Origin: Channa striata
Lineage: Eukaryota; Chordata; Actinopteri; Anabantiformes; Channidae
Assembly (NCBI GenBank): GCA_033026295.1
Contig: CM065187.1
Span: 18,820,388-18,884,387 of the forward strand
Direction: 5' to 3'
DNA: 64,000 nt
Shown: positions 13,257 to 20,717 of the stretch, piece by piece
Layout of the letters: every line of letters starts with the position of its first letter
Position numbering within the stretch: the stretch's first letter is position 1
Notes under the pieces: model-generated
The model's database searches: none
What the model saw: the letters and a program-made list of their open reading frames with translations, nothing else
What the model was told of the DNA's origin: nothing
Position numbers and translations under genes: made by a program

Positions 13257-16200
13257 TGCTCAGTACCTTTTCACAGTACCATCCGGCACCAACAGCACCG
13301 TTGTCATGCCCGATGGTGACCCTACTGAGTGGGCTGATTAGTTCGCAGATCTCCACGTTGAAAATATCAATGCGACCACGTTCAAAATCTCCACCCTCCA
13401 AGAAGATTTTGCCACTGTTTTTTAAGCCTTTGGAGCCATGCATGACAATGTGGATCTTCGAATTGGTGCCTGCGCCCCTCACGTTCCCAGTCATCACTTG
13501 CACATTGTAAACAATTCCTAAGCGAGTACAAACACACACACTGCTTTTTATAATAGCAGCAGTTTTACATCATATTTCCTAACACAAAAATTGTGCAGAA
13601 TATAATGCTGTGTGTGCTGTTCGCACCCATTGGCTGCAGTGATCCAACCAGTATGTCCCTTTGTATTTTGCCATCATCTTCATCCATAGCGAACCAGCGA
13701 TTTACTGGGAACTCATATACTTCCTTATTCCCCATGTCATCAACTATGACCTGGAGAGACACGTTGTACATTTTTATGAGTTTTTGTATGCATGTGTGCA
13801 AATCTGCAGAGATTATGTTTGCATGTGCAATTATGTGTTCGTACCTTATCTAGAAACCATCCAGCTGATGAGCCTCGGTTGTTGTGGCCAATAGTAATTT
13901 TTCTCAGCCTTCCCAAGTTCGGAGACTCAATTGTAAACTTGTCCTCTGAGCCCCGTTCAAAATTGTCTTTGTCACTGTCTAGGCGTCTTTCTCCTTTCAT
14001 AATACACACACACACATAATTAAAATGAGAATTAAAGTTTAAAATCACGAGGGCGTAGCTACAGTCATTTTCAGTGAATAAGCTGAATATATCAGCTGTA
14101 AACACTGGCAAAAAGTCTTTGTCAGGCTTGAAAATGATTAACTGGTGAACAGATTATTTGATTTGTCATTCATCCAGCACTTGCTAGTTCCAGCTTCATT
14201 AATGTTGAAAATATACCACTTTTTCACTATGTAAAATAGTGTGTACCCACCTGTGTCACCATTTTCTCCAAAGATATTTAGGAAGACATCAGCATCAGTT
14301 CCACTTCCCTTCATATCAGGAGTGAACACACTCACTATGTATTTATTCACTGCAACACATGGAAGGAAGCAAGTTAGGAATACACTGACACTGATTTATG
14401 GGAACCGTGTGCCACAGAGGGTAATAATATTGCGCTGTTTGGTTAGTGCTTTTTATGAGTTCCTCTCAGGAGCTTCTCTTGCATACACAAGTAAATAATT
14501 CAGCTGTTCTTAGGCAGGTTTCTTTCTAACCCGTATTAAGATGGTTTCCGAGTTAAATATTCATAACAGTGTGTTTGTGTGTGCTTGTGTTTAGGACATA
14601 TTGTTCAGACCACTCCCTCACATAGCAGCTCGTCTTAATCTGAGCCTCAGCCTCACAACGCCCTGCCTGACCGACTGCAGGCACCGAGATATTAGATCAC
14701 GTTGCAACAGAAGACACACGGCCTGGCGTACCCGTGGATTACACTCTGATGGAATTCAATTACAACCTGCCACCTGCGTGTACAACACACCAGACACATG
14801 CCACTTATATTGTCAGGTTTCAAAAAACATATTTAATGTTTATTTGCTGCTGCTATATTTACTGGACTGTGAATTCTTAATAACCTCTTTAAGAGTCAAC
14901 GTTGCTGTGGACACAGTGTAATACGCGTTGAGTTGTTAGCTGTCAGGACTAAATGTTATTGTTTTTATTTTTTGCCCTTGTTTCATGTGAAAATGTACGT
15001 TCAAACACATTTGTTTCTCCAACCTGTGGCGAGGCTGTTTGGAATTTTAATTAACTGTTATTTCGTTTTAACCTCTGTGAACTTTTGTGTCTGTTTTGTT
15101 TTATCAGCTTGTCCCAGAGTGACCTACATTTTGGAACGTCCATGGGGTTCAGGCTGCCCAGCAGGTCCCTGACAAACAGGTTGTCACCCTCCTCCCGGCT
15201 CAGCCAGTTGTTGCAGGCAAAACAGAAGCGCAGATGGGGCCGGTTCATGTCGGTCACCACCACCCTGTCCAGGAACCAGCTGGCATTCATGCCTGTATTG
15301 TCATGCTCAATCCTGGGGATCAAAATCATAGTGTGACATGAATTCCTCCTGCAGATAATTGAGCTTACCACAACAGATGAACTAGTATCTTTACTTTTTT
15401 GCAGTGGCAAGTGAAAATTAACAAAGACCATTTGTAATGTGTTACTATTTGATCATTTAGACATATCTGAAAAATCAAGATAAGTTTCTAGTTTATATAA
15501 GTTTCTAGTTTAATTTACTACCTAATTGCATTTAGGCAGTAAAATATCCTGTAGATCTAGTTGTTGTTCAGTTACCCATTTACATCCCCAGGCTAATGTC
15601 TACAACAATATTTTAGTAGCATGAAAATATTTATGAATCTGCTATGCTATGATTTTCATAATAAATGAGCCTTAGGGTTGCTTCATTGCAGGTGCTGTTT
15701 GTTTGATTAATGTACAAATTCTAAGATCAAGAATGTCCAAAAATCCTTGTACATTACACCCATACATTACATTATATGAGTATATTTTGCCAGCCTGCTG
15801 TGGAGAAAACACTATCTGAAACATATGAGCCCTAGTGCAAGATTTGCAGTGCTTGATTTTCAAATGCCCTGCTGCTTCATTTTGCTGTTCGTGTCTGACA
15901 TGATGTAACTTGTTCTCTTCTACAGTGAGGCACTAACTCCCAACAGCAGATGGGGATTAACCTTCTGACACTGGATCAAGTTCTTTGATGGCCAGCAGCA
16001 CAACTGGAAAATAAGTGAGAAATGTTCCCTTGTGATCCTCACGGTAAGATGCTGTTATCCTGTGTGAGATATTTAGCTGTGCATTCTGCAAGCAGATTAT
16101 AGTAGAAACGATATGTATGTTTACTATTTCTGAGTTCTTACAAGCACACTGGAATTTACCTCAGCTTCTTCAGAGGCCCCACATTGTGTGTTTTGATACG

Positions 16201-16290
16201 GAAAACGTCCGTCTTATTCTTCTCAAATGCAGTTCTACTTCTGCACATTGAGAAAAAGAATTAAAATGTCAGAATAAGGGAAATAGCTTA

Positions 16291-16342
<52 letters not shown>

Positions 16343-19300
16343 TAGTAGAAAGACAGAAAGACTCTGCTTGATTGTGAGAAACCGGATGGTGACACTTCTG
16401 ACTCACAGAACTGGAATAGTAAATTATTTTATTATTATTAAATTAATAGTAAATTACACCTCCTAACTGATCAAACCTAGGCTGCTGTGGTTTAATCTGA
16501 AACCTCCTGTAACTCTTCAACACTTCCTCCTCCTCTTCGTCCTTCTCACATACCCTCACAGAGATCTGGCCCCATGCATGTTTGAGACCCTAATCTGCTA
16601 ACCACCACGAATCTGACACCCTGTTTTTCATTAAAAGATAGTGCCTGTCTTTGTCTTTGACCCATTTGCTCTACACACTTTGCAATACTTAACCCTACAC
16701 TCAATGCCCTGTAGTTACGTTACATGACATATATTTCTCTTTTTCTATTAAATCACCAGTGGGAGAATTATGGAAAGACATTGATTATGCATATATGTTA
16801 ATTAATATATACAGAAAAACAAACCCAGTGCCAGCTTTGGAATTCATGCAATTTGAATAACATAATCACACTGAATTTCCAAAGAGTTGCATTTGTTTCT
16901 GCCTTGGGTGTTTAAATAGAGCAAATACGCTTGGAGACATAGCAACCCTTTCCTTACCTGTATCATGTTAAGTTTGAATTTATCATTACACAATACAGGA
17001 AGGACATGAAATATATCGGAGTAAGGTGAAACTCGCTACTCTGCAATATGTTAGTTTGTTGTTTTTAACACAAAAGTGACTCTTTGCCATCCATGTATGG
17101 CATTTCCTCAGCTGAGCAACACTGCAGTTACACAGCATGGAGAAACTGAATACATGGCGTGTCATCTCTGTCTGAAGTGGATGAATAAGACCACTACGAG
17201 GTGTGGGTGACATGGTCCAGTGTGGCTTACAATAACTTGGTATATCCTATACACCGTGCATGTAACCCTATCTGTCAATCAACGTGGACAAAGATAAAAG
17301 AAGCCTCTCGCCGATAAGATCCAATGGGAGTCACTTGATCATCCACAGGAATTGCATCGTGGTTTTCTTTCATTTTCCTCTAAATGAAAAAGAAGACCGG
17401 CCATGCCACATAGTTCCTCCTTACTCCAGATATGCTGTGTCCAACATGTCATACGACTGCATAGAGAGATTCTTGCACCATAACAAAGATGCTCTGCTTC
17501 AGTGATACTAAATGACTTTCAGGTTTCAGGCTGATATGATTTTAACACAACAGGTCAAAGAGATTCCTGCTGTGCAAATGGATTTTTTTCTTTTTTACAG
17601 AATCTGCAGGCATCAAGTTAAAGAACAGGAATGTTCTCTCACACAGTGTTATAAGCACAATGAAATCCAACACAAGGACAGAATCATAACCATCCTTTAA
17701 CAGGCTGATACCTCTTTTCTGTGCTGAAGGATGAGAGGTGCATAGAAAAGATTACAAATTAACAGCTTAAATTGAAAAAATACATTAAAGTGGCTAAATT
17801 TCCTTATGACAACAAAATCAACTGACTCAAAGCTACATAAATTCTGGCACAAATAAATGACTATGAAGAAATTGGATCAGATTTAGTATTTTTGACAATA
17901 TATTACACCATATTACCAAAACATACTATAAGACAATGCCCTCAAGCCTTTTAAACTCACTTGCTTGCCAAGTGAACTTTGGGTGTCACGCCAAATTCTC
18001 CAAAAAGAGTAACAAACACATTAGCATCAGTCCCAGCTCCCTTAACATCGCCAGTGATAGTGACGACCTCATACACTGAAAGAGAGGAGAATGGAAATTA
18101 AAAAATAAAAAGGGTTTGAAAATGTGTGCAGTTTTGTTTATTTTGTAACAAACATCACAATTCAAAACTATTTCTCAAATTCTCTAATGGACAGTAAAAA
18201 AAACAGAACACAGCCAAGGCTGCATCCTCAGACAGGATCCAATAATCTATAAACATTAGCAAGCATTATGTTACCCTCCATGCATGGATGCCAGGGAATT
18301 CAATGCGGCGAAACTGCAGAGAATCCATGTCTGGTGTGATACAACAGCCAAGCCTTTCTCACATTTCACAAATGTGTCGCTTTGTCTGACCCAGCCACCA
18401 AGTAAAAAGTTAACAAAATGGAAACTCAGGGAAACAGGATGGTTCTTTGGTTCTATAAGATGTCCTGAAGTGTGCTTGTTCCTTTTTGCTTTCAAGCACA
18501 TGTCATGAGCATCATTTGTTTCTTGTCACTATAAATGGTCTGCACTAAAATGTTGGTTCTCAGGGGGCTTCACACAGCTTCTTATCTACCCATTTACATA
18601 CAGAGACAGAAACCCATTACAACTCACACCTATGGGCAATGTCGTAACTGCATGTCCTTCGACTGTGGGACAAAACTGCAATACCCCGACAAAAACCATG
18701 CAGGAAGAGGGAGACCTAAGCCTAACCCTCAGACAGAAAGGCAGGTTCAAAGCTAGCTGCCGAATGATGAATACAACCAGCTAATAATTACTCAGAAATG
18801 ATCCGTAACTCCATTATCCAAACTATTGTGGGGGATTACTTTAAAACGTAGAAAATGAAATCTTCAGCATAGTCAGCAAATGGTAGACAAAGGTAATTCT
18901 ATACTCCATAAATGCAAACTCCTTACACTTGCAATCATGTCAAAATTACAACTATATAAATCTAAAAGTATGGCATTGATAAAGTCATATTGTACTGACT
19001 AATTGCAAATTATTTTTTTAAGCACAGAGATACTAATCTCTATAACTATAATGACTATAACTGAATTCTACACTGTCCAAATGCTGTCAACTTTGTTAAT
19101 ATTTAAACCAGACTGCAAACCCAAATTTACCAACTGCTTTGAGTCCCCCAACAACCAATATTATGCTACATGTGAAAACTGTTATGCAGTAACAAACGTT
19201 TGGAAAACTAATACATAACTGAAACATTGACAGTCATCCTTGACCTGGCATAAAGTCTGACAACAGAATCATTTTACCTTGAATGCTCACTCTCCTCTCT

Positions 19301-20717
19301 GTTTTGGCTTTTTCTAAGGCTTTTGATTGAATGCATTCAAGGATAAGAAAAAGCTAAGGAGTGGCCAACTGCCATTGGGTTTCTGGTGCAAGCCTAATTC
19401 ATATTTTTATTAAATGACAGTTCACTCAGTGCAAACACAACAGACTTACATATAACCAAGGTTAAATAAAAGTCGCTTTAGACCTTTACTCAGTAACTAA
19501 TAATGTACTTTATGTACAAAATACAGTATTTAGAGAAGAAACATGACACGAATAAAACATTTTTTTTCTAATCCACAAAGCAGCTTTTGGAGCCCTCTAA
19601 AGTAAAATACACCCCAATCCTGTGAAAGCCCACTGTGTACAAAGCCCACCCCTCGTTTAAAAACCTCTGATTTGCTTTGAGAAAGCTCCTCTGGCTCCTG
19701 GCCTGGCCTCAGGCCCTGCTGCTACTCATAGCCCCTGCGACTGGGACAGCACCCAGCACCTATCTGTCAAAGGCTTCTCTTTGGCTCCATTCATGTGGAA
19801 CATAACTCAGCTTTCACCCAGCAGCAATCACAGAGGGATTTCCTGGGGCGCCTTTGCACAGAGCTGAGGAAAACTGGGGCAAAATGTTTCATGTTGGACC
19901 CGCAGGTCGACTCAAGCAAGTGCAGACATCGTGTGTGTGAGATAACTGAGACTTACCGGACGCAGCGGAAGTTTCTCTTCCTGCAAAGCAACGTTAAATC
20001 CTTACCTTTCTTTTTGTAGTACTCGTCCTCATATCCATCAGAGGAGTCTGTGTGGTAGGTCAACAGCTCATTCTGGTAAAGTGCGGCATAGTCTACCTGT
20101 TTACTTTTGGACTTCTTCCCCTTTTTCTTTTTATCATCATCACTGTCTGCAGATCCCTTCTTTGCCTTTTTCTTTTTCTTTTTCTTTGAGTCCTCCTCCT
20201 CTTCCTGATCCTCAATTAAGGGCTCCTTCTCATCATCTTTGTGAGACTTCTTTTTCTTCTTTCCATCTTTAGTCTTTTTATCCTTGGAGCCCATCTCCTC
20301 TTCTCCCTCTGGAATCTCCGCAGAAGATTTCTTTTTCTTTTTCTTCTTTTCCTCTTTTTCTCCCTCAGTCACTTCCTCTTTAATTTGCTCCTTTTTTGAA
20401 TTGCTCGTAAGGTCATTATTGTTCTGCTCACCATCTTCAGCTTCATTTTCAATCACAGCACAGACTTCAGAATCATCATCTGGCTTCTTGTTCTTCCTTT
20501 TCTCTCTGGATTTGTCACTCCTCTCTTTCTCTGGAACCTCCGGATTTTTCGATCTCTCTGCACTTTTGTGTTTCTTCCGACTTTTCTCCCTCTTTGTGTT
20601 GTCTCTGTGGACCACACTGTTGTTCTTCTCCTCCAACTCTGGCTCTGTTTCGTCCACTTCGTCATCAGCCTCTTTAGTTTCTTCTAAAGCTGTGGACTTT
20701 TTCTGTTTCGACGGCAT
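1..20717 (-). CDS. loxhd1: loxhd1, lipoxygenase homology PLAT-domain protein 1 (5' part, 36 exons, 3' end beyond window)
   Basis: LOXHD1 is a chain of PLAT (polycystin-lipoxygenase-alpha-toxin) beta-sandwich domains on the cytoplasmic face of hair-cell stereocilia membranes; loss causes deafness in mammals (family knowledge). Exons, 5' to 3': 20006-20717, 17961-18075, 16160-16240, 15128-15312, 14251-14349, 13845-13993, 13627-13750, 13267-13517, 12489-12624, 12173-12333, 11995-12081, 11708-11843, 11345-11499, 11078-11238, 10135-10211, 9824-10020, 9535-9727, 9244-9404, 8822-9155, 8518-8669, 7996-8129, 7596-7747, 7373-7477, 7170-7298, 6917-7084, 6636-6817, 6396-6512, 5503-5665, 5083-5237, 4696-4905, 4116-4242, 3772-3980, 3438-3623, 1896-2023, 1681-1798, 1-159. 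They sum to 6108 nt, exactly 2036 codons, with no internal stop and matching phases throughout. Thirteen PLAT repeats are covered; the human protein (about 2200 aa) has two more beyond the left edge. Which teleost copy (loxhd1a or b) cannot be told here. Confidence 0.95.
160..1680. other. loxhd1 intron 35 with CA and GT microsatellites
   Basis: A 1.5-kb intron with no coding signal. It holds a (CA)n tract at about 681-735 and a (GT)n tract at about 1375-1400, both of which create spurious Thr/His or Cys/Val open frames. Nothing else recognised. Confidence 0.7.
2024..3437. other. loxhd1 intron 33, no recognised content
   Basis: A 1.4-kb intron between exons ending 3438 and starting 2023 (minus strand). 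Short open frames on both strands have no family resemblance; I see nothing functional in it. Confidence 0.6.
3438..3980 (-). CDS. loxhd1: loxhd1 exons 32-33: divergent PLAT repeat 12
   Basis: Exons 3772-3980 and 3438-3623 (residues about 1770-1901). The usual GTDANVF is replaced by NTTSRAYVIIIG; the domain then reads GSDVGEIKKVE, LGHDGASPESCWLVDELSVA, and CKCWLAKDRGDGLTARIF. The human twelfth repeat is divergent in the same way (ATDSRAFIFLIG), so this is old divergence and not decay. Confidence 0.92.
4116..4242 (-). CDS. loxhd1: loxhd1 exon 31: linker between PLAT 11 and 12
   Basis: A 127-nt exon encoding about 42 residues with a basic run (KKNKKKKEEEIDLP). It keeps phase 0 in and phase 1 out between two well-supported exons and has good splice sites (ttcag/G and A/gtaag). 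The human linker has the same length class but little shared sequence, so this is the least conserved internal exon and might be alternatively used. Confidence 0.75.
4696..5237 (-). CDS. loxhd1: loxhd1 exons 29-30: PLAT repeat 11
   Basis: Exons 5083-5237 and 4696-4905 (residues about 1606-1727): YKVTVTTGDMYGAGTDANVF, LGDTGERKLSKSE, KFERGA, VDIFTIEAVDLGQVFKIKMR, HDNSMVSADWYLDQVEVVDV and CERWLSRKREDRRIERVF. All match the eleventh human repeat closely. Confidence 0.94.
5503..6817 (-). CDS. loxhd1: loxhd1 exons 26-28: PLAT repeat 10
   Basis: Exons 6636-6817, 6396-6512 and 5503-5665 (residues about 1452-1605): PYEIKIFTTDVFGAGTDADV, an insert with two cysteines (DAVCTQQKSLC) shared with the human repeat, FERGAEDMFIVE, EKIRIGHDNRGVNPGWHLDR, and CERWLAKSEDDGETVREL. 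The 730-bp intron before exon 5503-5665 contains nothing I recognise. Confidence 0.93.
6917..7477 (-). CDS. loxhd1: loxhd1 exons 23-25: PLAT repeat 9
   Basis: Exons 7373-7477, 7170-7298 and 6917-7084 (residues about 1318-1451): YTVRIKTGDKKYAGTDANVF, KFERGLVDEFTVEAVDIGPL, IGHDNCG, GWFLDWVDIDAPSLGQKLRF and RWLDKGEDDGTIVRVLF. The donor of 6917-7084 is CCGT/gtaaat; using the nearby gtgtaa instead would break the frame into repeat 10. Confidence 0.92.
7596..8669 (-). CDS. loxhd1: loxhd1 exons 20-22: PLAT repeat 8
   Basis: Exons 8518-8669, 7996-8129 and 7596-7747 (residues about 1172-1317): VHVFTGTMWGAGTDANVYIN, FEKGQ, EDVFIITAVDLGVLNKLRIR, SPGWFLDRVEIVDS and FPCKRWLAVDEDDGQLAREL, followed by an acidic linker (EDDEDEDTEPTLGLEQK) toward repeat 9. 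Confidence 0.93.
8822..9404 (-). CDS. loxhd1: loxhd1 exons 18-19: PLAT repeat 7 with internal Lys/Glu-rich loop
   Basis: Exons 9244-9404 and 8822-9155 (residues about 1007-1171). The first has YEVTVVTGDVRAGGTNANVF. The second is the longest internal exon after PLAT begins (334 nt): IYHDGKGIGDGWFLETVDIK, then a roughly 30-residue run of Lys followed by Glu, then NRWLARDEEDGEIVVEL. The human repeat has a longer charged insert in the same place, so this is a conserved feature and not an assembly fault. Confidence 0.93.
9535..10020 (-). CDS. loxhd1: loxhd1 exons 16-17: PLAT repeat 6, with a GC-AG intron
   Basis: Exons 9824-10020 and 9535-9727 (residues about 877-1006): YHIAIKTGNVNGASSDSKVF, YFETGRTDIFTIETFDIGQ, then LLIGHTNEGLRAGWFLDSV and FPSHRWLCKDEADGKVEVE. 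The donor after the first exon is CAG/gcaagt, a textbook GC-AG donor; there is no in-frame GT alternative. ASSDSKVF replaces AGTDANVF, as in the human sixth repeat (ASTDSRVY). Confidence 0.93.
10135..11499 (-). CDS. loxhd1: loxhd1 exons 13-15: PLAT repeat 5, with a GC-AG intron
   Basis: Exons 11345-11499, 11078-11238 and 10135-10211 (residues about 746-876): TGNISGSGTDATVFLN, NKFEKGN, HDEFLIESVSLGQVRRVRVG, GGCGWFLDKVMVREEGQPES and RWLDRNEDDGQIVREL. The only donor that keeps the frame after exon 11078-11238 is AG/gcaagg (minus strand, 11077 downward), so the 866-bp intron 14 is GC-AG. The codon split AG/G restores the Arg of the conserved FPC-x-RWLD motif. Confidence 0.92.
11708..12333 (-). 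CDS. loxhd1: loxhd1 exons 10-12: PLAT repeat 4
   Basis: Exons 12173-12333, 11995-12081 and 11708-11843 (residues about 618-745). Visible motifs are WSLWIWTSDVKGAGTDAQVF, FEQGQVDKFV, MRIWHEKRHPFAGWHLAK and CGRWLDINEDDNEIVREL. The WHEKR sequence replaces the usual HDN loop, as in the human fourth repeat (WHDKR). The three introns are short (91, 151 and 208 bp for those inside and following the repeat are of this order). Confidence 0.93.
12489..13517 (-). CDS. loxhd1: loxhd1 exons 8-9: PLAT repeat 3
   Basis: Exon 13267-13517 carries most of the domain in one piece (YNVQVMTGNVRGAGTNSKIH ... IGHDNGAVGAGWYCEK) and 12489-12624 carries CPFTGIEQTFPCGMWLDEDE and the linker MVSLRQKKLK. The motif here is GTNSKIH instead of GTDANVF, as in the human third repeat. 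The 642-bp intron between them is almost wholly repetitive (see the TATG/AT-rich element). Confidence 0.93.
12671..13258. repeat. AT-rich TATG/CATA repeat cluster with inverted halves in loxhd1 intron 8
   Basis: Alternating TATA, TATG and TACA tracts: (TATG)n at about 12914-12990 and (CATA)n at about 13202-13250, in opposite orientation. A 12-base perfect inverted repeat, ACTCAACCTATA at 12671-12682 and TATAGGTTGAGT at 13137-13148, frames most of it. Between 12747 and 12828 lies a non-AT stretch with CGCTGTGGCGACCCCTAATG, a tail found at the 3' end of many fish retroelements. The strands can fold into a long hairpin. Long open frames across it are artefacts of the repeats. Confidence 0.85.
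13627..14349 (-). CDS. loxhd1: loxhd1 exons 5-7: PLAT repeat 2
   Basis: Exons 14251-14349, 13845-13993 and 13627-13750 (residues about 365-488). They show GSGTDADVFLNIFGENGDTG, then DNFERGSEDKFTIESP, IGHNNRGSSAGWFLDK, and FPVNRWFAMDEDDGKIQRD. The acceptor of exon 13845-13993 has a weak pyrimidine tract (a GT/AC-rich stretch ending gaaag), but frame and homology fix it. Confidence 0.92.
15128..18075 (-). CDS. loxhd1: loxhd1 exons 2-4: PLAT repeat 1
   Basis: Exons 17961-18075, 16160-16240 and 15128-15312 give residues about 238-364. The first has the hallmark YEVVTITGDVKGAGTDANVF strand pair, the second FEKNKTDVFRIK, the third IEHDNTGMNASWFLDRV followed by FACNNWLSREEGDN. The GTDANVF and HDN...GWFLD type motifs recur in nearly every repeat and form the calcium/membrane-facing loops of PLAT domains. 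Introns flanking exon 3 (about 0.8 and 1.7 kb) hold a long GT microsatellite and nothing else I recognise. Confidence 0.93.
16241..17960. other. loxhd1 intron 2, no recognised content beyond the GT tract
   Basis: A 1.7-kb intron. Apart from the GT microsatellite there is only AT-rich unique-looking sequence with no recognisable exon. Confidence 0.6.
16294..16340. repeat. (GT)n microsatellite in loxhd1 intron 3-side spacer
   Basis: About 23 uninterrupted GT units at roughly 16294-16340, immediately 5' (minus strand) of exon 16160-16240. Confidence 0.9.
18580..18750 (+). repeat. Degenerate copy of a fish dispersed repeat in loxhd1 intron 1
   Basis: The stretch reads like a decayed relative of the common fish repeat with 'acaaactcacacctatgggcaatt... 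tgcatgtcctt.gactgtggga...' order: CACACCTATGGGCAATGTCG, then GCATGTCCTTCGACTGTGGG. The same family occurs better preserved at 22300-22650 and, reversed, at 43150-43255. The rest of intron 1 (18076-20005) shows nothing. Confidence 0.55.
20006..20717 (-). CDS. loxhd1: loxhd1 exon 1: start codon and long charged N-terminal region
   Basis: The exon encodes about 237 residues from the ATG at 20717, ending phase 1 at a good donor (gtaag, 20005 downward). Most of it is low-complexity Lys/Glu/Asp/Ser, with several runs of five or more lysines. The last 30 residues (DYAALYQNELL, then DEYYKKKG) match the segment just before PLAT1 in the human protein, which is preceded there by only a short Lys/Arg stretch. 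The upstream ATG is chosen because the frame is open and starts MPSKQKK. An internal Met further in could be the true start, giving a shorter N-terminus. Confidence 0.8.

Noticed and set aside
12673..13539. A 288-codon minus-strand open frame and several overlapping frames full of Tyr, Ile, His, Thr, Cys and Val
   Set aside because: The 5' part is loxhd1 exon 8; the remainder is the TATG/CATA repeat read through the intron. Not a protein.
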